From NCBI RefSeq assembly GCF_013387465.1, contig NZ_VYGV01000025.1, forward strand, positions 109,518 through 173,517: 64,000 nt of DNA, written 5' to 3'. Numbering within the stretch: the stretch's first letter is position 1; every line of letters starts with the position of its first letter. Made by a program: the position numbers and the translations under genes. The notes below the pieces were generated by a model. That model did no database searches, was not told the DNA's origin, and worked only from the letters and a program-made list of their open reading frames with translations. The DNA comes from Hydrogenophaga aromaticivorans. Its GTDB lineage: Bacteria > Pseudomonadota > Gammaproteobacteria > Burkholderiales > Burkholderiaceae_C. This document shows, piece by piece, positions 25,966-33,734 of this stretch.

Positions 25966-26855
25966 CAGTGGCTCCGCACATGCTCCGGATTTATGAACCC
26001 CTCTATGCGGTCGGCCAACAAAAGGTCGAACCCCTCTTCCTGCCACTCCCGTTGGCCAACAATGACTTTGACTGGCGCGAGTTCAGGATATACGTTGACT
26101 TCTACCGACAAGGGCGTCACCGTGGTCCTGGACATTGCGGCATTTTTTCGCCCAAGTTCGCACTAAAATCAAAAATTCAGACCTCCCAGTTTTTCGACTT
26201 TTGCCGGTCTCATGAAGAAGCTGACGTTTGTTTCTTCAATCCATTCCCCCAGGTCCGGTACGTGGCATACAACGTATGGACCCAGGGAGAGCCGTGGCAC
26301 CCAGGATTGATGCAGGTTGCGCAGGGTCTGATGGATGCGGTCGGCATCCCCTGGAAAATTGACCGTATTCCCCGGCACGGCGAACAATTTCTGGCCTTTT
26401 CAAATTTCTGGGTTGCAAATGAGAAATTCTGGGACGCCTATGTTGGTGGCATTCTGATTCCCATAGCAGAATTTCTCCAGCAGCAACCTGATCATCCGGT
26501 TGCCAAGCTGGTGATGCAGGGCACCTATCACACGGACAAGGCCTCGTTTCTGCCATTCATCATTGAGCGACTCTTCAGCACCTTTATTTCCCTGCATCTG
26601 GAGTTCAGTTGCAAGTCATATCCAATTCTGGACATCAGACCCTATTGCCTGAACGAAGCGGAATGGGAAATTGCGACCGCCATGAAGCCGTCGATTGACG
26701 CCGCAGACAAAAATGGCTACTTTCCAATAGATTTGGTGGAGTCCCTGAGCCAGGCTGCAATTTCCAATACAGCACAAGGGAAACGATTCTTTCTGAACAA
26801 TCCGCACCCCCACACGGGAAGAGTGATATCAGATCACCCGACTGTCTCTTCTTGA
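25962..26855 (+). CDS. Protein of unknown function in polysaccharide locus
   Basis: 297 residues if it begins at the TTG in the TTGA overlap (GTG at 25968 and ATG at 25980 are alternatives). I do not recognise the family. It is aromatic-rich and has no signal peptide or membrane segment. Notable stretches are AYNVWTQGEPWHPGLMQVAQ (about residue 103) and FSNFWVANEKFWDAYVGG (about 147). Composition matches the GC-rich neighbours less well toward the 3' end. Its position inside a coupled run of glycosyltransferases suggests a role in glycan synthesis, perhaps as a divergent transferase. It is followed by 38 bases before the next start. Confidence 0.6.
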   Translation: MTVAPHMLRIYEPLYAVGQQKVEPLFLPLPLANNDFDWREFRIYVDFYRQGRHRGPGHCGIFSPKFALKSKIQTSQFFDFCRSHEEADVCFFNPFPQVRYVAYNVWTQGEPWHPGLMQVAQGLMDAVGIPWKIDRIPRHGEQFLAFSNFWVANEKFWDAYVGGILIPIAEFLQQQPDHPVAKLVMQGTYHTDKASFLPFIIERLFSTFISLHLEFSCKSYPILDIRPYCLNEAEWEIATAMKPSIDAADKNGYFPIDLVESLSQAAISNTAQGKRFFLNNPHPHTGRVISDHPTVSS

Positions 26856-26893
26856 TTTCACCATCGTGACAGCCGAACCATAGAGGCGAAACT

Positions 26894-27844
26894 TTGAAAC
26901 TCATCATCCAGATCCCTTGCTACAACGAAGCCGAAACCCTGGGCATTGCCCTGTCAGCGCTCCCGCGACAAGTCCCCGGCTTCGACAGCGTTGAGTGGCT
27001 GATCATTGACGACGGCAGCACCGACGACACGGTCAAGGTCGCGCTGAGTCACGGTGTCGACCATGTGGTCCGGCACACGCGCAACCAGGGTCTGGCACGT
27101 GGTTTCATGAACGGCCTGCAAGCCTGCCTGGAGCACGGCGCCGACGTGATCGTCAACACCGATGCCGACAACCAGTACGAGGCCGACGACATCCCCCTGT
27201 TGACGGCCCCCATCGTCAACGGCAAAGCCGACATCGTGATCGGTGCCCGACCCATCCAGGCGATCGAACACTTCAGCCCGATCAAGAAGTTGTTGCAAAA
27301 GCTGGGGAGCTGGGTCGTGCGTGTGGCCAGCAAGACCAGCATCCCGGACGCACCAAGCGGCTTCCGGGCCATGAGCAGGGCGGCGGCCCAGAAGCTCACG
27401 GTGTTCAGTGACTACACCTACACCCTGGAAACCATCATCCAGGCGGGCCAGAAAAACATGGCCATCACGTCGGTGCCCATCCGGGTCAACGGCGACCTGC
27501 GGCCTTCCCGCTTGGTCAAAAGCATTTCCTCGTACATCCGGCGCAGCATCGTCACCATCATCCGCGTCTTCGTCATCTACCGGCCGTTCCGTTTCTTCGC
27601 TTCGATCGGCATCACCCTCTTTGGTCTGGGCTTCCTGATCGGGATGCGCTTTGTCTACAAATGGTTGACGACGGACAACGGTTACGACGGCCATGTGCAA
27701 TCCCTGATTCTGGCGAGCTCGCTGATGGTCATCGGTTTTCAAACCATCCTGATTGCCTTCGTGGCCGATCTGCTCTCCGCCAACCGCAAGCTGCTCGAAG
27801 AGATCCGCTCGATGACCTTGCAGAACCGGGATGCGCTGCGCTGA
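26894..27844 (+). CDS. Family 2 glycosyltransferase, GtrB/DPM1-like, membrane-anchored
   Basis: 316 residues, TTG start with AGAGG about seven bases upstream. The GT-A domain has IQIPCYNEAETL (residues 5-16), IIDDGSTDDT (about 38) and NTDADNQY (about 92) as the metal-binding D-x-D. Two hydrophobic helices at about residues 233-255 and 270-292 anchor it, as in GtrB and dolichol-phosphate-mannose synthase type proteins. Those enzymes charge undecaprenyl phosphate with a single hexose for periplasmic side-branch addition. No GtrA flippase or GtrC-type transferase is visible nearby, so it might instead extend the lipid-linked glycan. Confidence 0.85.
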   Translation: MKLIIQIPCYNEAETLGIALSALPRQVPGFDSVEWLIIDDGSTDDTVKVALSHGVDHVVRHTRNQGLARGFMNGLQACLEHGADVIVNTDADNQYEADDIPLLTAPIVNGKADIVIGARPIQAIEHFSPIKKLLQKLGSWVVRVASKTSIPDAPSGFRAMSRAAAQKLTVFSDYTYTLETIIQAGQKNMAITSVPIRVNGDLRPSRLVKSISSYIRRSIVTIIRVFVIYRPFRFFASIGITLFGLGFLIGMRFVYKWLTTDNGYDGHVQSLILASSLMVIGFQTILIAFVADLLSANRKLLEEIRSMTLQNRDALR

Positions 27845-27877
27845 GCGCGGCAGCGGCCTGACCAGTTCACCACAACA

Positions 27878-28966
27878 ATGCAGCCTGTAACCCGTCCCCT
27901 CGACGAACCCCGCACGGGTCCACGCATAGACTGGATTGACGCGGCCAAGGGGCTGGGCATCGTGCTGATCGTGATCGGCCACATTTATTCGGTCGCGGAG
28001 CCTTCGCCGCTCTATGTCTTCATCTACGCCTTTCACGTTCCGCTGTTTTTCTTCATTGCCGGTCTGACCTACCGTTTTGACCCGCCTGCCCTCCCGGCCT
28101 TCTTCCGCAAAAAGTTCCGTACCCTGCTGGTGCCCTACCTGTGCTACGCCGCACTGGGCTACCTTTTTTACCTCGCGGGTTACTGGGCTGCGGCCCGTTC
28201 GGGACTGAAACTGGAGCAGTTCAACCACGGCCTGCTCACGCCCTTCCTCGGCATTTTTTACGGATCGCTGGGTGACGGCCATCTGGTCAACACACCGGTC
28301 TGGTTTGTCATCGCCTTGTTCTGCACCCTGATGATCGGCCATCTGCTCCGGCGCCTGACCTCCTCCTTCGCGCTGCGGATGTTCATCGCCTTGCTGTTGA
28401 CCGCGTGCGCCCATGCCGTCGCTCCGCACATGAAGCTGCCGTTCAGCCTCGGTCCGGCCCTGGTCGGCCTGGTGTTCTTCGAAACGGGCGTGGCGTTCCA
28501 GGGTCTCGCCCGGTCGGGCTGGCCGTCTGCCGGCTGGCGCTGGGGCGGGTTGGTCGTTTGCCTGTGCATCAGCCTGTTCAGCCAGATCAACGGCTTCGTG
28601 ACCATGGCAGACACCCGGCTGGGGCACCCCGCACTCTTTTTCCTGTTCGCGTTCAGCGGGCTGTTCATGGTCTTGGCGATTGTCCAACTGCTGGGAAGCA
28701 AGGGGCGGTTCCTGGCCTGGATCGGACGCTACAGCCTGTCCATCATGCTGATTCACATGTTGATCATCAAATCGGTCAAGGTGGTGCTCGCGGGGGTGTT
28801 GTCGATGCCGATCCGGGAGATCGAGGCCAGCGTGGGCCTGGGTCTGGTGGTTCTGGCGGTCACCGCCGCCGTCCTGATCCCGGTGGTCGCCGTGATGGAA
28901 AACTGGCTGGCGCCCAGCCTGGGCAAAACCGGCGCCGTTCGCCTGACCGCCGGGGGCCGGGCTTGA
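27878..28966 (+). CDS. Acyltransferase 3 family membrane protein
   Basis: 362 residues with about ten hydrophobic segments. RIDWIDAAKGLGIVLIVIGH (residues 15-34) is the N-terminal signature of acyltransferase family 3, with the catalytic-type His at its end; FHVPLFFFIAGLTY (about 53) follows. The family moves acyl groups, usually acetyl, across the inner membrane onto sugars. It lacks a C-terminal SGNH domain, unlike the second acyltransferase at 33735. Its TGA overlaps the TTG of the reductase gene. Confidence 0.88.
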   Translation: MQPVTRPLDEPRTGPRIDWIDAAKGLGIVLIVIGHIYSVAEPSPLYVFIYAFHVPLFFFIAGLTYRFDPPALPAFFRKKFRTLLVPYLCYAALGYLFYLAGYWAAARSGLKLEQFNHGLLTPFLGIFYGSLGDGHLVNTPVWFVIALFCTLMIGHLLRRLTSSFALRMFIALLLTACAHAVAPHMKLPFSLGPALVGLVFFETGVAFQGLARSGWPSAGWRWGGLVVCLCISLFSQINGFVTMADTRLGHPALFFLFAFSGLFMVLAIVQLLGSKGRFLAWIGRYSLSIMLIHMLIIKSVKVVLAGVLSMPIREIEASVGLGLVVLAVTAAVLIPVVAVMENWLAPSLGKTGAVRLTAGGRA

Positions 28967-29898
28967 TCGCCGTGACCGGTGCCAGCGGCTTTGTCGGTCG
29001 TGCACTCTGCCAGGCCCTGGCCGATCAGGGCGTGCCTTTCCGCGCCTTGGTTCGTTCACCCAATACGCACCTGCCCCAGGCCCGCGTGATCGGCGACATC
29101 GGCGCCAACACCGACTGGGCCGCTGCCTTGCAGGGGGTCAGCTGCATCGTCCACTGCGCTGCGCGCGTCCATGTGATGCAAGACACCGAGGCAGATCCCC
29201 TGGCTGCTTTTCGGCGGGTGAACGTGGAAGGCACGCGCCACCTGGCGCACTCGGCAGCGCAAGCTGGTGTCCGAAGGCTGGTGTTTCTGAGTTCGCTCAA
29301 GGTGCTCGGCGAGCAGACCGCGCCGGGCCTGCGTTTCAACAGCCTGACGCCCCCGGCACCGGAGGACGCCTACGGTCGCTCTAAATGGGAAGCCGAGCAG
29401 GCCTTGTGGGCCGTTTCAAAACTCACCGGCCTGGAAGTCGTGGTGGTCCGTCCGCCGCTGGTGCACGGCCCGGGTGTCAAAGCCAATTTCCTGCGCCTGA
29501 TGCAAGCGGTCGCGCGCGGTCTGCCCCTGCCATTTGGGCAGGTACACAACCAGCGCTCCCTGCTGGCCCTGGGCAACCTGACCGACCTGTTGCAGTTGTG
29601 CACCCGACACCCCGACGCGCCCGGACAGACCTTCCTTGCCTCGGACGATCAGGATGTTTCGACCCCCGATCTGGTGCGGGAGCTGGCCGCGGCCATGGGA
29701 CGACAGCCCCGCCTGCTGCCGGTTCCGGTCAGCTGGTTGCGCTGGGCAGGCCGTCTGACCGGGCGGTTACACCAGATTGAGCGCCTGATCGGGTCCTTGC
29801 AGGTGGACATCGGGCATACTAGAGAGGTTTTGGACTGGTCCCCCCGTTTGACATTGCAGCAGGGTTTGAGGCTCACGGTGCAGGGTTTCACCAGATGA
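28963..29898 (+). CDS. NAD-dependent epimerase/reductase, probable UDP-4-keto-6-deoxy-GlcNAc reductase (WbpV/WreQ-like)
   Basis: 311 residues of the extended short-chain dehydrogenase family, TTG start in TTGA. The Rossmann loop is VTGASGFVGRAL (residues 4-15), and the active-site Y-x3-K is DAYGRSKWEAE (about 133). SLKVLGE supplies the Ser. The gene lies directly before a phosphoglycosyl transferase and a WbpM-type dehydratase. That is the arrangement of wbpV-wbpL-wbpM in Pseudomonas and of wreQ/wreU/wreV in Rhizobium, so the likely product is UDP-QuiNAc or UDP-FucNAc. Epimerase activity on another nucleotide sugar remains possible. Confidence 0.8.
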   Translation: MIAVTGASGFVGRALCQALADQGVPFRALVRSPNTHLPQARVIGDIGANTDWAAALQGVSCIVHCAARVHVMQDTEADPLAAFRRVNVEGTRHLAHSAAQAGVRRLVFLSSLKVLGEQTAPGLRFNSLTPPAPEDAYGRSKWEAEQALWAVSKLTGLEVVVVRPPLVHGPGVKANFLRLMQAVARGLPLPFGQVHNQRSLLALGNLTDLLQLCTRHPDAPGQTFLASDDQDVSTPDLVRELAAAMGRQPRLLPVPVSWLRWAGRLTGRLHQIERLIGSLQVDIGHTREVLDWSPRLTLQQGLRLTVQGFTR

Positions 29899-30455
29899 AG
29901 CGGGTTTTCGACTTCATGCTGGCGGCCTGTCTGGGGTTGCTGTTGCTGCTGCCGCTCGGGGTCATTGCCCTGCTTGTGCGCTGGACGTCGCCTGGACCCG
30001 CCCTGTACTGGAGTGACCGTGTTGGCCAGCACAATCGCATTTTTCGCATGCCCAAGTTTCGCAGCATGAGAGTGGACACGCCCGCCGTGGCCACCCATCT
30101 GTTGCCCAATCCGCAGGCCTGCCTGACACCGATGGGGGCTTTTTTGCGCAAAACAAGCCTCGACGAATTGCCGCAACTGTGGAACATCCTCAAAGGTGAC
30201 ATGAGTTTCGTCGGCCCTCGGCCGGCTTTGTACAACCAGGACGATCTGATTGCCTTGCGCACCCACCATGGCGTCGACCGGCTGGTTCCGGGTCTGACCG
30301 GGTGGGCACAAATCAACGGGCGGGACGAACTGCCGATTCCCGAGAAGGTTCGCCTGGACGCTGAATACTTGCGGACGCACTCCTTCGGGCTGGACCTCAA
30401 GATCATGTTCTTGACCGCGTGGCGCGTGCTGCGCCGTGACGGCGTCACCCACTGA
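29895..30455 (+). CDS. Phosphoglycosyl transferase (bacterial sugar transferase, PglC/WreU-like)
   Basis: 186 residues, the size of the minimal monotopic enzymes. One hydrophobic re-entrant helix occupies about residues 6-30. PKFRSMR (about 54), the catalytic Asp-Glu in TSLDELPQLWNILKGDMSFV (about 91) and GPRP, then PGLTGWAQINGRDELP (about 135), are diagnostic. It would move a sugar-1-phosphate from a UDP-sugar to undecaprenyl phosphate at the cytoplasmic face, starting the glycan. The substrate is probably the 6-deoxy-HexNAc made by its two neighbours. Overlap of four bases (ATGA) with the reductase supports coupling. Confidence 0.93.
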   Translation: MKRVFDFMLAACLGLLLLLPLGVIALLVRWTSPGPALYWSDRVGQHNRIFRMPKFRSMRVDTPAVATHLLPNPQACLTPMGAFLRKTSLDELPQLWNILKGDMSFVGPRPALYNQDDLIALRTHHGVDRLVPGLTGWAQINGRDELPIPEKVRLDAEYLRTHSFGLDLKIMFLTAWRVLRRDGVTH

Positions 30456-30471
30456 AGTCAGGAACCCTCCG

Positions 30472-32406
30472 ATGCTGAACCGTTTCGCCTTGCCCATACT
30501 CGCCATGCCGCGGCGTGCCAAGCGCGTCATCGTGCTGAGCGTGGACGCCTCGCTGTGCGTGATCACCGTATGGCTGGCTTATTACCTTCGCCTGGGTGAG
30601 TGGGTCAAGCTCTCCGGTGACGGCTTCTGGCAACCCTTGTGGGCCGTCGGTGGGTCGCTGGTCGTGGCCCTGCCGATTTTTGTCGTGAACGGGTTTTACC
30701 GCGCGATCTTCCGCTACTCGGGACTGACAGCGCTGATGACCATGATCAAGGCGATCGCTGTCTATGGGCTGCTCTATGCCACGGTCTTCACGGCCTTTGG
30801 TGTGAATGGCGTGCCGCGTACCGTGGGGCTCATTCAACCCATGCTGCTGCTGTTGCTGGTCGGAGCCTCGCGCATGCTGGCGCGCTTCTGGCTCGGAGGC
30901 CTCTACCGCAATCAACTCAAGCTGGTTGCGCTGCCCCGAGTGCTGATCTATGGCGCCGGCAATGCCGGCCGGCAGTTGGCTGCGGCCATGGCCAACAGCC
31001 ACGAAATGCGTGTGGTGGGCTTTCTGGATGACGATGACCGCCTGCACGGTCACGTGCTCAATGGCCTGTCCATCTACAGCCCGGCAGATCTGCAGGGCCT
31101 CGTCAATTCGCTTCAGGTCAGTACCGTGTTGCTGGCCCTGCCATCGGTGAGCCGGCACCGCCGCAACGAACTCATCGCGCAGATGCTCGATGCCCACGTG
31201 CAGGTGCGCACCCTGCCCGCCGTGAGTGAGTTGGCGCAGGGCATGGTCAGCATCTCCGACCTGCGCGAACTCGATATTGACGACCTCCTGGGGCGCGAAC
31301 CCGTCAGCCCCAACCACATCCTGCTGGGCAAGAACATCACCGACAAGGTCGTTCTGGTGACTGGTGCCGGCGGCTCCATCGGGGGGGAGCTCTGCCGACA
31401 GATTCTGGGCATGGCCCCTGCCACGCTCATCCTGCTGGAACAAAGCGAATTCGCTCTGTACGAAATCCAACAGGAGCTTGAAGACAAGCTCGCCGACGAC
31501 ACCACCCTGCTCGTGCCTGTTCTGGCATCGGTGCGGGATGCCGATCGTCTGCGGGATGTCATGGCCAGCTGGAAGCCGGACACGATCTACCACGCCGCGG
31601 CGTACAAACACGTTCCGCTGGTGGAACACAACCCGATCGAGGGCATCAAGAACAACACCCTGGGCACGCTGACCACCGCCCGGATCGCGGTGGAGCATGG
31701 CGTCACCGACTTCGTGCTGATCAGCACCGACAAGGCCGTGCGTCCGACCAACATCATGGGGGCCAGCAAGCGCCTGGCCGAAATGGCTTTGCAGGCCCTC
31801 GCCTCCACCGCGCCTCACACCCGGTTTTCGATGGTCCGGTTTGGCAACGTGCTGGGCTCATCGGGTTCGGTGGTGCCAAAGTTCCGGCGCCAGATCCGCG
31901 ATGGGGGCGCCATCACGCTGACCCATCGGGACATCACACGCTACTTCATGACCATCCCCGAGGCTGCCCAGCTGGTGATTCAGGCCGGTGCCATGGCCAA
32001 GGGCGGCGATGTGTTTGTGCTGGACATGGGCGACCCTGTGAAGATCATGGACCTGGCCCTGCGGATGATTGAACTCTCGGGCCTGACCGTCAGGGACGAA
32101 GAAAACCCCGATGGCGACATCGCGATCGAGATCACCGGCCTGAGGCCGGGCGAGAAGCTCTACGAAGAGCTGCTGATCGGCAACGATCCGCGCCCCACAT
32201 CACACCCGCGCATCATGAAGGCGAATGAAGAATTCCTTGCCTGGCCGCTGTTGCAGGACAAACTCCAGGAGCTGGAGAACCTGCTCGCCAGCAACGACGT
32301 CGAAAGCACCAAGGCGCTGCTGGTCGAGCTGGTTTCGGGCTACACCCCGCAAGACCTGGGGCTGGACGCCGCCAGCCCGGCCCGACGTCTGCGCTACTGC
32401 GTGTAA
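30472..32406 (+). CDS. wbpM: Nucleotide-sugar 4,6-dehydratase, membrane-anchored (WbpM/CapD family)
   Basis: 644 residues, start at the ATG 30472 preceded by CAGGAA; an in-frame GTG at 30436 is less likely. Four hydrophobic segments lie in the first 145 residues. A first Rossmann-like module has YGAGNAGRQLAAAM (about 160) and the catalytic module has VTGAGGSIGGELCRQ (about 298). The active site carries STDKAV and NIMGASKRLAE, where Met replaces the usual Tyr of Y-x3-K, the hallmark of WbpM-type enzymes. The reaction is UDP-GlcNAc to UDP-4-keto-6-deoxy-GlcNAc. It feeds the reductase and phosphoglycosyl transferase upstream. Confidence 0.94.
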   Translation: MLNRFALPILAMPRRAKRVIVLSVDASLCVITVWLAYYLRLGEWVKLSGDGFWQPLWAVGGSLVVALPIFVVNGFYRAIFRYSGLTALMTMIKAIAVYGLLYATVFTAFGVNGVPRTVGLIQPMLLLLLVGASRMLARFWLGGLYRNQLKLVALPRVLIYGAGNAGRQLAAAMANSHEMRVVGFLDDDDRLHGHVLNGLSIYSPADLQGLVNSLQVSTVLLALPSVSRHRRNELIAQMLDAHVQVRTLPAVSELAQGMVSISDLRELDIDDLLGREPVSPNHILLGKNITDKVVLVTGAGGSIGGELCRQILGMAPATLILLEQSEFALYEIQQELEDKLADDTTLLVPVLASVRDADRLRDVMASWKPDTIYHAAAYKHVPLVEHNPIEGIKNNTLGTLTTARIAVEHGVTDFVLISTDKAVRPTNIMGASKRLAEMALQALASTAPHTRFSMVRFGNVLGSSGSVVPKFRRQIRDGGAITLTHRDITRYFMTIPEAAQLVIQAGAMAKGGDVFVLDMGDPVKIMDLALRMIELSGLTVRDEENPDGDIAIEITGLRPGEKLYEELLIGNDPRPTSHPRIMKANEEFLAWPLLQDKLQELENLLASNDVESTKALLVELVSGYTPQDLGLDAASPARRLRYCV

Positions 32407-32445
32407 GGCCAGGAAATCCCCCAGTCTTTTTCCCGGCCTGCAGGG

Positions 32446-32463
32446 AGCCATGGAACCATGGCT
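32446..32463. other. Intergenic palindrome
   Basis: AGCCATGG and CCATGGCT flank a central AA, giving a perfect 8-base inverted repeat between the dehydratase and the SAF-domain gene. No U-run follows, so it reads better as a protein-binding site or a weak hairpin than a terminator. Confidence 0.35.
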
Positions 32464-32513
32464 AGTGCGGCCCCATCCTATCAATACATAGCGACTCAAC
32501 GGTCAGGACTTCC

Positions 32514-33656
32514 ATGAACAGCTTGAACAAGCACCGAATCGGCCTGGTGGGTACCGGGTTCATCGCCAGCGGTTTCGCGCGCCTGGTGCACAACCACGCA
32601 CCGGACCTGGACATTGCAGCCGTGTTGACACGCCGTCCCCCCGACAACACCGAAGGCTTCCCCTTTCCCGAGCGGCTCACCCGTTCGGTTCAGGAACTGC
32701 TCGACAAGTGCGACATGATCGTGGAGTGCAGCGGCGACGTGCTGCACGCCACCGATGTCATCGACACAGCGCTGCGCGCCGGCAAACCGGTGGTGACCAT
32801 GAATTCGGAGTTTCATGTCACCACCGGCTCCTGGTTTGCCGACAAGGGCCTGTTGACCGAAGCCGAGGGCGACCAGCCCGGCTCCATTGCAGCCTTGCGC
32901 GAAGAAGCCGTGATGATGGGTTTCAAGCCCCTGGTTTACGGCAACATGAAAGGCTTCCTCAACCACCACCCGACCCGTGAAGAAATGGCCTATTGGGCTG
33001 GCAAACAGGGCATCAGCGTCGAGCAGACGACCTCGTTCACCGATGGGACCAAGATCCAGATCGAGCAGGCGCTGGTGGCCAACGGCTTTGGCGGCACCAT
33101 CACCCGGCAGGGCATGGAAGGCCCGAAGTCGGCGGATGTCACCAAAGCAGCCATTGAACTGGCCCGCACCGCGGCCGAACGCGGACAGGCAATTTCCGAC
33201 TATGTGCTCTCGCCCGGAAACGCCGGCGTCTTTGTTGTCGGGACGCACGACAAGTCGGAATGGAAAGCGCTGAACTACCTCAAGCTGGGCGATGGCCCCT
33301 ATTACGTGCTGGTTCGCCCGTTCCACCTCTGCCAGTACGAAATCATCAAGACCGTGCGCCGTGTCATCAACGGTGGTGGCGTGTTGCTCAACAACTCCAT
33401 CGCCCCGACGGTTTCCATCGTCGGCATTGCCAAAACCGACCTGCCCGCAGGCACCCGGATCGACCGCGCCATCGGCGGTTTCCAGGTGCGCGGCGAAGCG
33501 GCCCGTATCCAGGACGTGCCGAACCATGTGCCCATTGGCATGATCCAGAATGCCGTGATCACCCGACCGGTGCTGGCCGGCCAGACCTTGAGCTTCGACG
33601 ATGTCGAGCTGCCGGACACGCTCGCGCTGAGCATCGCACGCAAGCTCTACGCCTGA
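32514..33656 (+). CDS. Rossmann oxidoreductase with C-terminal SAF domain
   Basis: 380 residues. RIGLVGTGFIASGFARLV (about 8-25) is an NAD(P)-binding loop related to homoserine-dehydrogenase-like enzymes. The central part has VYGNMKGFLNHHPTREE (about 142) and TSFTDGTKIQIEQALVANG (about 173). The last 60 residues (PIGMIQNAVITRPVLAGQTL onward) look like a SAF domain, as in sialic acid synthases and antifreeze-like proteins. Such SAF-domain oxidoreductases occur in polysaccharide loci, but I know of no defined reaction. A start at ATG 32514 is clear. It may modify a nucleotide sugar or its precursor. Confidence 0.78.
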   Translation: MNSLNKHRIGLVGTGFIASGFARLVHNHAPDLDIAAVLTRRPPDNTEGFPFPERLTRSVQELLDKCDMIVECSGDVLHATDVIDTALRAGKPVVTMNSEFHVTTGSWFADKGLLTEAEGDQPGSIAALREEAVMMGFKPLVYGNMKGFLNHHPTREEMAYWAGKQGISVEQTTSFTDGTKIQIEQALVANGFGGTITRQGMEGPKSADVTKAAIELARTAAERGQAISDYVLSPGNAGVFVVGTHDKSEWKALNYLKLGDGPYYVLVRPFHLCQYEIIKTVRRVINGGGVLLNNSIAPTVSIVGIAKTDLPAGTRIDRAIGGFQVRGEAARIQDVPNHVPIGMIQNAVITRPVLAGQTLSFDDVELPDTLALSIARKLYA

Positions 33657-33734
33657 CCGCCGCGGCCTCCGTTCGCAGGAGGCTGCCTTTTCTGCTCATG
33701 AATCGCCGCGCGCTGCGCGGCTTGTCTTTCCTCC

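Noticed and set aside
26954..29059. 701-codon open frame on the minus strand
   Set aside because: It covers three well-supported plus-strand genes and is rich in Gln, Arg and His as expected for an antisense frame.
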